Made by a program: the position numbers and the translations under genes. From an uncultured Pseudomonadales bacterium (GTDB lineage: Bacteria > Pseudomonadota > Gammaproteobacteria > Pseudomonadales > Azotimanducaceae): a stretch of 64,000 bases of DNA. The notes under the pieces are model-generated. The model searched no databases. It was not told where the DNA came from and saw nothing but the letters and a program-made list of their open reading frames with translations. Below, one piece after another: positions 50,401-58,544 of this stretch. The DNA lies in assembly GCA_958296195.1 (NCBI GenBank), contig OY282455.1:992001-1056000 (forward strand). The letters are read 5' to 3'. Position 1 is the stretch's first letter, and every line of letters begins with the position of its first letter.

Positions 50401-51255
50401 TGAAGTACACCGTCAGCGAGCCGTCTTTGTTTTCCTCGACGCTCTGGTTCGGATGGAAGCGGAACGCCACCGCATCCCGCGTGGCCTTGGCATCGAAGCG
50501 GAGCACCACGTTGACCGGTTTTTCCTGATAGGCGCCGAACGAACGCTCGGCGTAGCGCTGCAAATCGAACGTCGGATCCCGCTCGAACGCTTCATCGGTG
50601 ATCTGGGTTTCGCTCATGTTCGCGAGACGCCACAGCCGCGGCTCATCGGCCCAATCGGTACTCCCCACCAAGTGCGTGTGGTTCCCATAGAGCAGGCCGT
50701 AGGGCCGCACCCGCTGCCCGCTATGCTGCCTCGTCGATTGGGCGAAATAGCGGAACTCGACCACCCGGCAGGTTGTGATGGCTTCGCGCAGGAGGGCAAG
50801 CAGGCCTTGGTCGAGGCGCTCCCTCGCACCGGGGGCATCGCTAGGCCCTCGGCCTGCACCAGCATTTCGAGTTTGGAGTCCACCTGTGCCTGTGATTCGG
50901 CCCGCAACGTGGCTTGCAGCTTGGTGGCCAGCTTGCGGAGCATGGCCGCGCGTTCCCCGAGGCCGGCGCGCCCGTCCAGGGTCGCAGCGGCGGCCCCAAG
51001 CTCCGCTAGCTCCTCTGCCGAAACGGAGACGAGGCGGCGCAAGGCGTCCGAGCGCAGCCGCCAGTGCCGCAACCCGTCGCCCCTGTCCACGGATTCCAGC
51101 GGCCCGAAGGCAGTATCGACGGCGTCGCGCTGGCGCTCGGCCGTGCGTCGGCTGATCGAAAATGCGGCTTCGATGTCGTCGAAGGTCAACCCGCCGTGTG
51201 CGGCTTGGAGACGAATGGCCAAGTCCAGGATGTCCTTCAGGCCTTCGTAGCGCAT
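50264..51255 (-). pseudogene. WYL-domain transcriptional regulator with a frameshift
   Basis: Starts 'MRYEGLKDILDLAIRLQAAH' with an HTH ('LTFDDIEAAFSISRRTAERQ'), then breaks after 'LEMLVQAEGLAMP'. One lost base in the CCCCC run at about 50838 (minus-strand GCGATGCCCCCGG) restores 'ARERLDQGLLALLREAITTC', the WYL domain 'VVEFRYFAQSTRQHSGQRVR' with 'PYGLLYGNHTHLVGSTDW', and the WCX end 'RFHPNQSVEENKDGSLTVYF'. WYL regulators commonly control phage-defence islands and sense nucleic-acid ligands. Located directly upstream of the nuclease genes, it would be their regulator. It may be a real knockout or a sequencing error in the C run. Confidence 0.72.
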
Positions 51256-51489
51256 CCTGCCGCCCCCCTTTGCCTCTCGCGATTCCGACCGTCATTTGTA
51301 ACTGTACCCGAATTTCCACTCCACCCATTCGCCTCTGGTGGTTTTGGCGTCCATCGCACCGATGGGTCACTACGGATCATTGCGGGCATTGTCGCGGACA
51401 CCATGTTGGCGGCGTTGCGGATTTGCCTTGACCAGCTAATGGCGGGCTTGGGCTAAGCTAGGGCCTTCCATCAACAACGGAGAATCACC

Positions 51490-51969
51490 ATGAAACACGC
51501 AATGCTTGTACTGGCCGCTTGGCTGGCGTTTGGGTGGCCTTTGCCCGCGAAACAGGCTTCGGCCGATTCCGAGCAATGGCGCGTTGAAGAAGGTTTGGGG
51601 CTATACAGCGCGATTCCGCCCGGCAGACCGATAGGCGCAGGTAGTTTGTCGGTGGATTGGGAGCCGGGAGAGGTGCCGGCAGTGGTGATGTTTTACGAAC
51701 CGTGCTTCAACGCGGAGAGTGCCGAAGTCAAGTTTGTATTTGACGGCAACCCTGCCGAAGCCGTTGTTGTGGACGGCGAAGTTCTGTTCCGGTGTAGCGT
51801 GTTTGTTTACGATCCGGTGGTTTTAGTCAGAATGCGGAAGTCGGCCACGATGGAGTTCCTTGTGCGCAGCCCCAAAGGAGCATGGACCAAGCCTTACCCA
51901 GTTTCTTTGCGCGGCTCTTCAACTGCCATTAGCCGTGTTTATGACCGCTACTTGTCGTTTCAACGCTAA
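51490..51969 (+). CDS. Small secreted protein, unknown
   Basis: A 159-residue protein with a signal peptide ('KHAMLVLAAWLAFGWPLPAK', cleavage near 'QASA'). The mature part is beta-rich with two cysteines ('FYEPCFNAESAEVKFVFDGN', 'EVLFRCSVFVYDPVVLVRMR') that may form a disulfide. Start supported by GGAGAATCACC. No family recognised and no partner genes. Confidence 0.6.
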   Translation: MKHAMLVLAAWLAFGWPLPAKQASADSEQWRVEEGLGLYSAIPPGRPIGAGSLSVDWEPGEVPAVVMFYEPCFNAESAEVKFVFDGNPAEAVVVDGEVLFRCSVFVYDPVVLVRMRKSATMEFLVRSPKGAWTKPYPVSLRGSSTAISRVYDRYLSFQR

Positions 51970-52345
51970 GGAGACCAGCCATGAACCGACTTGGCATAGG
52001 TTTGTCCTCGCCTTGGCGGATTTCCTGCACTGCGACGGCACCTTGATCGACGATGAGCTTGAGGCAGTGCGCCGGCACACTCGCACCCCCAACGAACCCC
52101 AAGATTACACCCAAAGCCGGACAAATTCAGCGCCAATTCCCGCCGTAGTCCACTCGATTCGCTGCCACAGAGCAGTGCAAACCTACTTGCGCTCTCACAG
52201 CGGCTGCATTGCGTAGGCAGGGCTTCAGTCATGGGGCCGCAACCTGCTAAGGCTTGGCCAAGAACCAATCATGTCGCCTGCTGACGGGGAGCCAATTTGT
52301 GCTACGCTTTGTGGACGCTAATTTGGCGGCGGGGTGGAATAAGCC
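51970..52345. other. Gap without a recognisable gene
   Basis: About 375 bases between the small secreted protein and the antitoxin gene. Frames here are short or lack any protein-like pattern, and no terminator, repeat or RNA was recognised. Confidence 0.45.
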
Positions 52346-52687
52346 ATGGAACCAGTCAACGTCTTTAGTGTGCGTGATCTTCGTCAGCACTCCAGCAAGC
52401 TCATCAAGGACGCCGAGCAGGGGCACCTCTCACTTATCACCAAGCACGGACGTCCAGCCATTCTGGCGATACCCTTTGACGAGAAACTCCTCGAGTTCGG
52501 AGTGCAGCGCACACTGGCCCTGCGCCTTTTCGAGAAGCGGCATCTGACCCTTGCCCAGGCCGCCAAACTCGCTGCCGTGCCCACGGAGGACTTCATGGTG
52601 CTGGCGGGTGCGGCCGGAATTGTCGTTGTGGATTACCCGCCGGACGAACTCGACAAGGAAATGGCTGCCGCCCGCCCACTCCAATGA
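52346..52687 (+). CDS. Phd/YefM-type antitoxin fused to a UPF0175-like tail
   Basis: A 113-residue protein. The first half is a Phd/YefM antitoxin ('VNVFSVRDLRQHSSKLIKDA', 'LSLITKHGRPAILAIPF'). The second half ('RTLALRLFEKRHLTLAQAAK', 'LAAVPTEDFMVLAGAAGIVV', 'DYPPDELDKE') resembles UPF0175, normally a separate small antitoxin paired with PIN-like DUF3368 toxins. The fusion fits the following gene, which starts like a DUF3368 PIN protein. Its stop overlaps that gene's start (ATGA). Confidence 0.75.
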   Translation: MEPVNVFSVRDLRQHSSKLIKDAEQGHLSLITKHGRPAILAIPFDEKLLEFGVQRTLALRLFEKRHLTLAQAAKLAAVPTEDFMVLAGAAGIVVVDYPPDELDKEMAAARPLQ

Positions 52688-52797
52688 TCGTCGCGGATGC
52701 GGGGCCTCTCATTGCCTTGGCGAGCATCGGCTACCGCTTGTCAGGGCAGCTCGTGACGGAGATTCATTCAAACGTACGCACCTATTACCAGCGGTAA
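52684..52797 (+). pseudogene. PIN-domain (DUF3368-like) toxin, truncated after its first strand
   Basis: 'MIVADAGPLIALASIG' is the typical N-terminus of DUF3368 PIN toxins, carrying the first catalytic Asp of the RNase site. After 16 codons similarity ends and the frame runs 21 codons into 'QLVTEIHSNVRTYYQR' and a stop at 52795, overlapping the 3' end of the opposite TonB-receptor gene. The other acidic residues are lost, so no toxin is made. The overlap ATGA with the antitoxin shows original operon structure. Confidence 0.65.
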
Positions 52798-55208
52798 ACC
52801 ATCCTGGCGTACCAGGAGCCCCCTTCAAAATTGGCCGCCGTTCGGCGGGCGTATGGCAGACCCACATCCAGTCTATTGGCGTAAGGTGGGCCGATGCGGT
52901 CCACATAGTCGTCGAACAGGTTGGAAGCGCCTAGGACAACGCGCAAGGTCTCGGAAATCTCGTAGCCGAGTTCCATATCCACAAACAGGGTGGCACCGAG
53001 CTTCTTGGTCGGTGCCCCGCCATCTACACCGCCGACGCGCCCACGTTCGTCGTAGTGGCTGCCGAAGTAGTTGAGCCGTACCAGAAAGCTCCAATTCATT
53101 CCCGCGGAGGTGTTCGCCGTGAGGGTGACGCGGTCTTGCGGATAACTCTTCTCGATATCTTCGACATTGGCTGCGGAGACGGGCAGGATTCCGTTGATGG
53201 CGGTCTGGCTGGCGACATCCACTTGATTGCGGTTGTAGGCCAAGGTCAAGCCCGTAGTCGCGGCGCGGTCGCCCCAATCGAACGAGGTGGCCAGCACCAC
53301 GTCCAAACCGGTGACGTTGAGGTCCAGCGCGTTGGTGAAAAACTGCACGTTGGAACCGACACCCGTGACCGGATCGATCACCGGCAGGTTCTGCGTCTTG
53401 AAAATGCGATCATCGATTTCGATCCGGTAGGCATCCAAGGTCAGCGAGGCCAGACCCCCAAGACCGGCGATAAGCCCAACGCTCAAGTTGGTCGAATGCT
53501 CCTCGCTCAAGGGTGATCCCCCCGCCGCCACGGCCAGAGGGTGGTCCGGCGGGACGGTGCCGGACTCCACCTGTAACCCAAGATCGTTGTCGAAGGTGGT
53601 CGTGATTTTCTGAATATTGGCCTGTCCCGGCGTCGGGGCATGAAAGCCGGTGGAGACCGCCCCGCGCAGGGCGAAGCCCGGTGTGACATCGTAGCGGGCG
53701 GCGATTTTGCCGTTGAAGGTGCCACCGAAATCGGAGAAGTCCTCGTATCGCGCGGCATACTGCGCCACGAAGTTGGCGGATAGATTCTGTTCGATTTCCG
53801 CATAGAGGGCGTAGTTGCTGCGCGAAAAATCGCCGGCGTTTTGCTGCTCCAGACCCTTGAAGCCGCTGCTGCCGGCGCCGAAATACGACGATGGCTCTCC
53901 GGCCACGACGGTAAAGGTTTCCTCTCGCCACTCGGCGCCGAAAGCCAAATAAACGGCGTTGCCAAGTTGTTTGGAGAAATCGGCGTTGAGATTGACCTCC
54001 GCCTGCTCAAAGCCGCCCACGTCAAAATCCCTTTGCGCCGGGTTGCCGTCAGCGCCCAGCCCCAGACTCTGATTGATGGTGTTGTTCAGGAAGAAGTCGA
54101 TTTCGTTGTAGCCGTAGCCAACGCTCAAGTCGTACTGAATGCCGTTGGCGAGATTTCCATCGATGCCGCCGACCAGACTGAAATCTTTCTGAGCGCCGTC
54201 GAAGTAAGGCGTGAATCCACCGGGCAGCCCATTGAATCCGTGCTCTTCACGCAGGGTTCGCAGAGTGATGTGGTCGGGGTTGCGGAAGAAAAATCGATAC
54301 CGGCCGAAGGTATCCGCGTAGTTGCTGCGCAGGTAAACGGCGGTGTCGTCGTTGATGTCGATACCGGCGTTGACAAACGTGCGTAGGTGCTCTCCCTGAG
54401 CTCGCCCCCAAGTTTGCACAAAGGGCGCATCCGCGAACGGAGTGTCGGCGCCCACGCCGGAAACGCCGGCGTCGATCAGCGCTTGCGCATTAGGCCGCTG
54501 GACCCCTCGGGAAAGCGCTTCATTCTCGGCGTACTCGATACTCAAGTTCAAAAAACCGCGCTCGCTCAAGGCCAAGCCAAGGTTGCCCGCCAGCGCATAG
54601 GACTGTTCGCCCTCGTAGAACTGGCCGTACCGCAACCGGACCTCACCCCCCTCGGCTGCGTCCTTGACGATGAAGTTGATCACGCCGGCGATCGCGTCGG
54701 AACCGTATTGAGCCGAAGCGCCGTCCCGCAACACCTCAACGCGCTGCAACGCAATGCTCGGGATCATGCCGATGTTGGGGCCGTGAGCGCCCTTGCCGGC
54801 GGAGGACACGAACTCCGCAATCACCGCCGCGCGGTGGCGGCGCTTGCCGTTCACCATCACCAGGGTCTGGTCGGGCGCCAAACCGCGCAGCGACGTCGGG
54901 CGCACAAAGGTGTCGCCGTCACCCGAAGCGATGGTGGCGTTGAACGAGGGGACATTGAGGCGCAGGTTATCGGTAATGTCCGCGGAATTGCCCACCTGAG
55001 CGAAGTCTTCGCCAGAGATGACATCGACGGGCGCGATGGACTCCGCCGCCGAGCGCCCGGGCCGTCGTGTGCCGATAACGACGACCTCCTCAATCGCTTC
55101 CCCGCTCGTTGCGACTGTTTGCGCTTCCGCCCTCGAGGGCGCTGCCGACAGGAAGATGAGCGCTCCCGCAATCGCCAATAGAGAACCCTTGTCCACGGCG
55201 ATGCCCAT
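52785..55208 (-). CDS. TonB-dependent outer-membrane receptor
   Basis: An 807-residue TonB receptor. After a signal peptide (to about residue 29) comes a TonB-box-like 'AIEEVVVIGTRRPGRSAAES', the plug ('TSLRGLAPDQTLVMVNGKRR', 'IALQRVEVLRDGASAQYGSD', 'AIAGVINFIV') and a 22-strand barrel ending in the terminal aromatic 'WYARMVYRW'. Such receptors import iron chelates, vitamins, sugars or other large molecules. No neighbouring periplasmic or siderophore genes show the ligand. The plug resembles the iron-complex/vitamin-type outer-membrane proteins of marine sphingomonad-like or gammaproteobacterial sets. Complete. Confidence 0.93.
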   Translation of the reverse strand: MGIAVDKGSLLAIAGALIFLSAAPSRAEAQTVATSGEAIEEVVVIGTRRPGRSAAESIAPVDVISGEDFAQVGNSADITDNLRLNVPSFNATIASGDGDTFVRPTSLRGLAPDQTLVMVNGKRRHRAAVIAEFVSSAGKGAHGPNIGMIPSIALQRVEVLRDGASAQYGSDAIAGVINFIVKDAAEGGEVRLRYGQFYEGEQSYALAGNLGLALSERGFLNLSIEYAENEALSRGVQRPNAQALIDAGVSGVGADTPFADAPFVQTWGRAQGEHLRTFVNAGIDINDDTAVYLRSNYADTFGRYRFFFRNPDHITLRTLREEHGFNGLPGGFTPYFDGAQKDFSLVGGIDGNLANGIQYDLSVGYGYNEIDFFLNNTINQSLGLGADGNPAQRDFDVGGFEQAEVNLNADFSKQLGNAVYLAFGAEWREETFTVVAGEPSSYFGAGSSGFKGLEQQNAGDFSRSNYALYAEIEQNLSANFVAQYAARYEDFSDFGGTFNGKIAARYDVTPGFALRGAVSTGFHAPTPGQANIQKITTTFDNDLGLQVESGTVPPDHPLAVAAGGSPLSEEHSTNLSVGLIAGLGGLASLTLDAYRIEIDDRIFKTQNLPVIDPVTGVGSNVQFFTNALDLNVTGLDVVLATSFDWGDRAATTGLTLAYNRNQVDVASQTAINGILPVSAANVEDIEKSYPQDRVTLTANTSAGMNWSFLVRLNYFGSHYDERGRVGGVDGGAPTKKLGATLFVDMELGYEISETLRVVLGASNLFDDYVDRIGPPYANRLDVGLPYARRTAANFEGGSWYARMVYRW

Positions 55209-55254
55209 AGCCCCAGTGCGACAGTCCCCCTACTCGCCCATCTCAGAGTTTCAT

Positions 55255-55467
55255 TTATGCCTGCCGGAACTCCTGCCACTCAACCCCTAGCTGCCGAACA
55301 ACACTGCGAATCGTTCCTATCTTGAGATCACGAGCACCCCAATCGGGCACGACTGCTCCGCGCTGGTTTTTTGGATTGACCCACTTTCGATGTGATCCAA
55401 CTCCTCTGCGCTCACGCTCTTGACAGCCCAAGGATGCCAGCTTCCGGGCAACCTCCCGGTATTTCAT
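55255..55467 (-). CDS. hicA: HicA-family toxin
   Basis: A 70-residue HicA mRNA interferase: 'MKYREVARKLASLGCQERER' and the catalytic 'GVGSHRKWVNP' with the G-S-H motif, then 'LKIGTIRSVVRQLGVEWQEF'. It lies 59 bases downstream of hicB. HicA cleaves mRNA when free of HicB. The usual small dsRBD-like fold is complete, so the pair looks functional, unlike most toxin genes here. Confidence 0.88.
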   Translation of the reverse strand: MKYREVARKLASLGCQERERRGVGSHRKWVNPKNQRGAVVPDWGARDLKIGTIRSVVRQLGVEWQEFRQA

Positions 55468-55526
55468 TGGGCGGATACAACGGTTTCACACCAAAGTGGT
55501 TCCTCTGAAGCGGGGAGCTAAGTGCT

Positions 55527-55709
55527 TTACGGCAGGGAACGCCCAAGGTCTTCGTAGAGCTCAATCACGGCAGCGAGCGCATCCTTGACGTTCTCCAAGG
55601 CTTCGCTCACGGAGTTCCCCTCCGTCACCAATTCCGGCAGCAAAGGGGACGTTACCGTGTATCCGCCTGTCGCCTGTGGCGTTAAGAGCAGCGGCACCCT
55701 GTAGTCCAT
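55527..55709 (-). CDS. hicB: HicB-family antitoxin (short)
   Basis: A 60-residue HicB: 'MDYRVPLLLTPQATGGYTVT', 'SPLLPELVTEGNSVSEALEN', 'VKDALAAVIELYEDLG'. This is the partial RNase-H fold that covers HicA. It lacks a DNA-binding tail, as in many short HicB proteins. It is transcribed ahead of hicA, the hicB-hicA order. Confidence 0.85.
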   Translation of the reverse strand: MDYRVPLLLTPQATGGYTVTSPLLPELVTEGNSVSEALENVKDALAAVIELYEDLGRSLP

Positions 55710-55842
55710 TGGTCACCTGCCTATTTCTGAGCCAACTTTGAAGTGCGCCACTTTATCCGCAGCTAGGCTCTAATGTAAACCAGCCGGCTGCTCGGAGGCG
55801 TTTCGCGGACCTTTTGCCTCCGCTCCACGCATGTTTTTCCTT

Positions 55843-56610
55843 CTACTCCCCCACAAACCGCTCCTGCAGGCGCCGCATTCCGTGCAGCCAGCGATCGTAG
55901 TCGGTGGCTTTGCGGCGCATGTACTCCGCCACTTCCGGGTGCGGCAGCACTAGGAACCGTTCTTCGCGCAGGGCCTCGACCACGGCGTCCGCTGCCTGCT
56001 CCGGCTCGATCATGCCATCGACGCCGGCCACGCCTGGGCCGCCATCGGCGGTCATGGCGGTGCGCACGGCTTGGGGGCAGAGGACGGACACCTTGATGCC
56101 GTCCCTGCCGTGGGTGATGGCGATCCACTCCGCCAAGGCCACCGCGGCATGTTTGGTGACGGCGTAGGTGACCGAACCAATCTGGGTGAGCAGGCCGGCC
56201 GCCGAGGCCGTGTTGAGCAGGTAGCCGCCGCCCCGGGCGATCATTCTGGGCACCAGATGTCGCGCCGCCCATACATGGGCCATTGTGTTGACCCGCCAGA
56301 TGGCGTCCCAGACCGCATCGGGCTCGGCCAGTCCCTCGCCGAGGCCGATGCCGGCGTTGGAGCAAAACAGGTCGATGGGGCCATGTTCGCTTTCGGTGTG
56401 GTCAATAAGCGCGGCCACATCGTCCTCCACGCCCACATCCACTTTGCGGCTGACGCCGCCGATGCCCTCCGCCACCGCAGCGGCGCCTTCGCCGTTCAAG
56501 TCCGCCACCACCACCTGTTGGGCGCCCTCGGCCGCGAACCGCTCACAAAGCGCCCGGCCAATGCCGCTGGCGCCGCCGGTGACGACGATAACCTTGCCCG
56601 CTGCCTCCAT
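55843..56610 (-). CDS. Short-chain dehydrogenase/reductase
   Basis: A 255-residue classical SDR. The NAD(P) motif is 'VIVVTGGASGIGRALCERFA', 'VVADLNG' with Asp after the second strand suggests NAD, N-A-G in 'LFCSNAGIG', the Ser in 'LLNTASAAGLL' and the catalytic 'TYAVTKHAAV' (Y-x-x-x-K). 'VSVLCPQAVRTAM' follows. The C-terminal 'VAEYMRRKATDYDRWLHGMR' is a known tail of one actinobacterial/proteobacterial SDR subgroup. Stand-alone gene; substrate unknown. Confidence 0.88.
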   Translation of the reverse strand: MEAAGKVIVVTGGASGIGRALCERFAAEGAQQVVVADLNGEGAAAVAEGIGGVSRKVDVGVEDDVAALIDHTESEHGPIDLFCSNAGIGLGEGLAEPDAVWDAIWRVNTMAHVWAARHLVPRMIARGGGYLLNTASAAGLLTQIGSVTYAVTKHAAVALAEWIAITHGRDGIKVSVLCPQAVRTAMTADGGPGVAGVDGMIEPEQAADAVVEALREERFLVLPHPEVAEYMRRKATDYDRWLHGMRRLQERFVGE

Positions 56611-56782
56611 CCGCTCATCCTCTGTAAAGGCGCAGACATTAGACTTTTCGCCCGCATGATTCCAGATTGGCGAGCCCGCTCGTCAGCAGATCAGGCGGCC
56701 GCTTCCATAGTTGGGTCCAAGGCGAGCGAACCTCCGTTTCCAAGCCGCCAGAAAGATGTGTGCAGGCAAACCGGCCCGGAGC

Positions 56783-56847
56783 GAGCACTTTGACGCTGAC
56801 GCTGCAAGTACACATAATGCCGGCAACTTGAGCTGAACCGGATTCTC
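56783..56847 (+). promoter_or_regulatory. Conserved upstream region of the antitoxin/ParE locus
   Basis: About 65 bases upstream of the antitoxin start that reappear almost unchanged at 16574-16638 in the collapsed copy of this locus. Conservation outside the coding part suggests it holds the promoter/operator (TTTGACGCTGACGCTGCA in both). Confidence 0.4.
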
Positions 56848-57072
56848 ATGGACTTGAAACAAATCGAAAGCGAGGCGTTGCATCTGCCGTTGGAGGAACG
56901 GGCTGCACTAGCCAACCGGCTTCTGCTCAGCCTTGAATCGCGGTCAGATGAAGAAATTGCCGAAAATTGGTTGGCTGAGGCGCAGCTTAGGGCTAGGGAA
57001 CTCGATGCAGGGATTGTCCGACCCATACCAGCAGAGGAAGTCAGACGGAAAGCGAGAGCCCTGCTTCGGTGA
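56848..57072 (+). CDS. Addiction-module antitoxin (PF09720/TIGR02574-like)
   Basis: A 74-residue antitoxin: 'MDLKQIESEALHLPLEERAA', 'LANRLLLSLE', 'AEEVRRKARALLR'. Proteins of this family, with the L-x-x-x-E-R-x-x-L-A-x-x-L-L-x-S-L start and an all-helical tail, bind RelE/ParE toxins. The stop overlaps the toxin start by 4 bases. A collapsed copy of this locus lies at 16574-16723. Confidence 0.85.
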   Translation: MDLKQIESEALHLPLEERAALANRLLLSLESRSDEEIAENWLAEAQLRARELDAGIVRPIPAEEVRRKARALLR

Positions 57073-57362
57073 ACTACGCCTTTCACCCGGCGGCGGAATC
57101 TGAGCACCTTGAGTCAATTGCCTACTACGAATCCGTGAATCCTGGGCTCGGGGCAGCCTATTTGCTTGAATTTGAAAGGAAAATAGTCACGGTTTGCGAG
57201 TTTCCGTACAGATGCCCAATCGAAAAACCGCCGGACATCCGAAGAATCAGAATGGACAGATTTCCATTCACTTTGCTATTCCGCGAATCATCCGGAATCA
57301 TGCAGGTGTTGGCTGTGGCCCATCATCGGCGGAGCCCGAGTTACTGGCTTGAGAGGCTGTAG
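57069..57362 (+). CDS. RelE/ParE-family toxin
   Basis: A 97-residue RelE/ParE toxin: 'FHPAAESEHLESIAYYESVN', 'GLGAAYLLEFERKIVTVCEF', 'IRRIRMDRFPFTLLFRESSG' and 'VLAVAHHRRSPSYWLERL' (the last is the family C-terminal strand and helix). Whether the target is mRNA or gyrase cannot be told. GTG start at 57069 within the antitoxin stop (GTGA). Complete pair, apparently intact. Confidence 0.85.
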   Translation: MNYAFHPAAESEHLESIAYYESVNPGLGAAYLLEFERKIVTVCEFPYRCPIEKPPDIRRIRMDRFPFTLLFRESSGIMQVLAVAHHRRSPSYWLERL

Positions 57363-57380
57363 AGAAAGACGCCACCCACC

Positions 57381-58352
57381 ATGTTCACCCTATCCGACCT
57401 AGAGCAAGCCCGGGACACCGTGGCGGCAGTGATGCCAGCCACGCCGCAATACCGTTGGCCGGGGCTGTGTCGGCGCACGGGCTGCGAAGTTTGGGTGAAG
57501 CATGAGAACCACACGCCCATCGGCGCTTTCAAAGTGCGCGGCGGGTTGGTGTATCTGGACCACCTCAAGCGCACTGGCCAACTGCCGGAGCATATGGTCA
57601 CCGCCACCCGCGGCAACCACGGCCAAAGCATTCCCTTCGCCGCCCGTCGCCACGGGGTGCGGGTGACGGTCTATGCGCCCAAGGGCAACAGCGCTGAGAA
57701 GAACGCGGCGATGGTCGGCTGGGGTGCGCAGCTCATCGAGTTCGGCCAGGACTTCGACGAGGCGCGGGTGGAGGCCGCACGTCTTGCCAAGGACGAAGGC
57801 GCTCTTTGGGTGCCGGCCTTTCATCCCGCTTTGGCGCGGGGCGTGGCGACCTATGCGCTGGAGTTGTTCAACGCCGTCCAGGATCTGGACGCCGTCTATG
57901 TGTCCATCGGCATGGGCTCCGGCATTTGCGGCCTCATCACTACTAGGGACCTGCTGGGCCTGAAGACGGCAATCATCGGCGTGGTGGCGGCCGAGGCGCC
58001 GGCGATGGCCAAGAGCTTCAAGGCCGGTCAAGTAGTCGAAACCGAATCCGCCAACACCTTTGCCGACGGCATGGCCTGCCGGGTGCCGATGCCGGAACCC
58101 TTGGCAATCATTCGCGCCGGCGCCGCCCGCATTGTGGAGGTCAGCGAAGCGGAAATCGCCGCCGCCATGCGCATTCTCTATACGGACACCCACAATGTCG
58201 CCGAAGGCGCCGGCGGCGCCGCCTTCGCCGCCCTGATGCAGGAGCGCACCCAACAAGCGGGCAAAAAAGTCGGCGTCATCCTCTCCGGCGGCAACGTCGA
58301 TGCGGAGGTGTTCCGCGCCGTGCTGGCCGGCGGTGACGACGCACTCCCTTAA
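57381..58352 (+). CDS. Threonine/serine dehydratase-like PLP enzyme
   Basis: A 323-residue fold-type II PLP enzyme. The Schiff-base Lys51 is in 'HTPIGAFKVRGGLVYLDHLK', the substrate loop in 'ATRGNHGQSIPFAARRHGVR' (S/T-R-G-N-H-G-Q), and the phosphate-binding glycines in 'YVSIGMGSGICGLI'. Typical size for catabolic threonine dehydratase (TdcB) or serine/threo-hydroxyaspartate dehydratases, which lack the C-terminal ACT domain of IlvA. The ligand loop 'SIGMGSG' differs from 'GGGG-L' of TdcB, so the exact substrate (Thr, Ser, hydroxy-Asp) is uncertain. It follows the parE gene by 18 bases. Confidence 0.85.
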   Translation: MFTLSDLEQARDTVAAVMPATPQYRWPGLCRRTGCEVWVKHENHTPIGAFKVRGGLVYLDHLKRTGQLPEHMVTATRGNHGQSIPFAARRHGVRVTVYAPKGNSAEKNAAMVGWGAQLIEFGQDFDEARVEAARLAKDEGALWVPAFHPALARGVATYALELFNAVQDLDAVYVSIGMGSGICGLITTRDLLGLKTAIIGVVAAEAPAMAKSFKAGQVVETESANTFADGMACRVPMPEPLAIIRAGAARIVEVSEAEIAAAMRILYTDTHNVAEGAGGAAFAALMQERTQQAGKKVGVILSGGNVDAEVFRAVLAGGDDALP

Positions 58353-58448
58353 CGCTGCGGCGGGGCCAAAGGTTCCATTGGGGGCAAATTGGGTATGCGC
58401 AGAATTCCCGGATTGGGTTAGACTGCGCAGTCAAGGCACCGTCTTCGT

Positions 58449-58524
58449 GCGGGAATAGCTCAGTTGGTAGAGCCCTTGCTTCCCAAGCAAGCTGTCGCGG
58501 GTTCGAGTCCCGTTTCCCGCTCCA
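58449..58524 (+). tRNA. tRNA-Gly(CCC)
   Basis: A complete cloverleaf. Acceptor GCGGGAA pairs with TTCCCGC, followed by T and an encoded CCA (58522-58524). D-arm 'AGCTCAGTTGGTAGAGC', anticodon stem CTTGC/GCAAG around TTCCCAA gives anticodon CCC (Gly), T-arm GCGGGTTCGAGTCCCGT. It sits 20 bases before the DegP-like gene. Confidence 0.95.
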
Positions 58525-58544
58525 CCACCACCTTGGACCAAACC

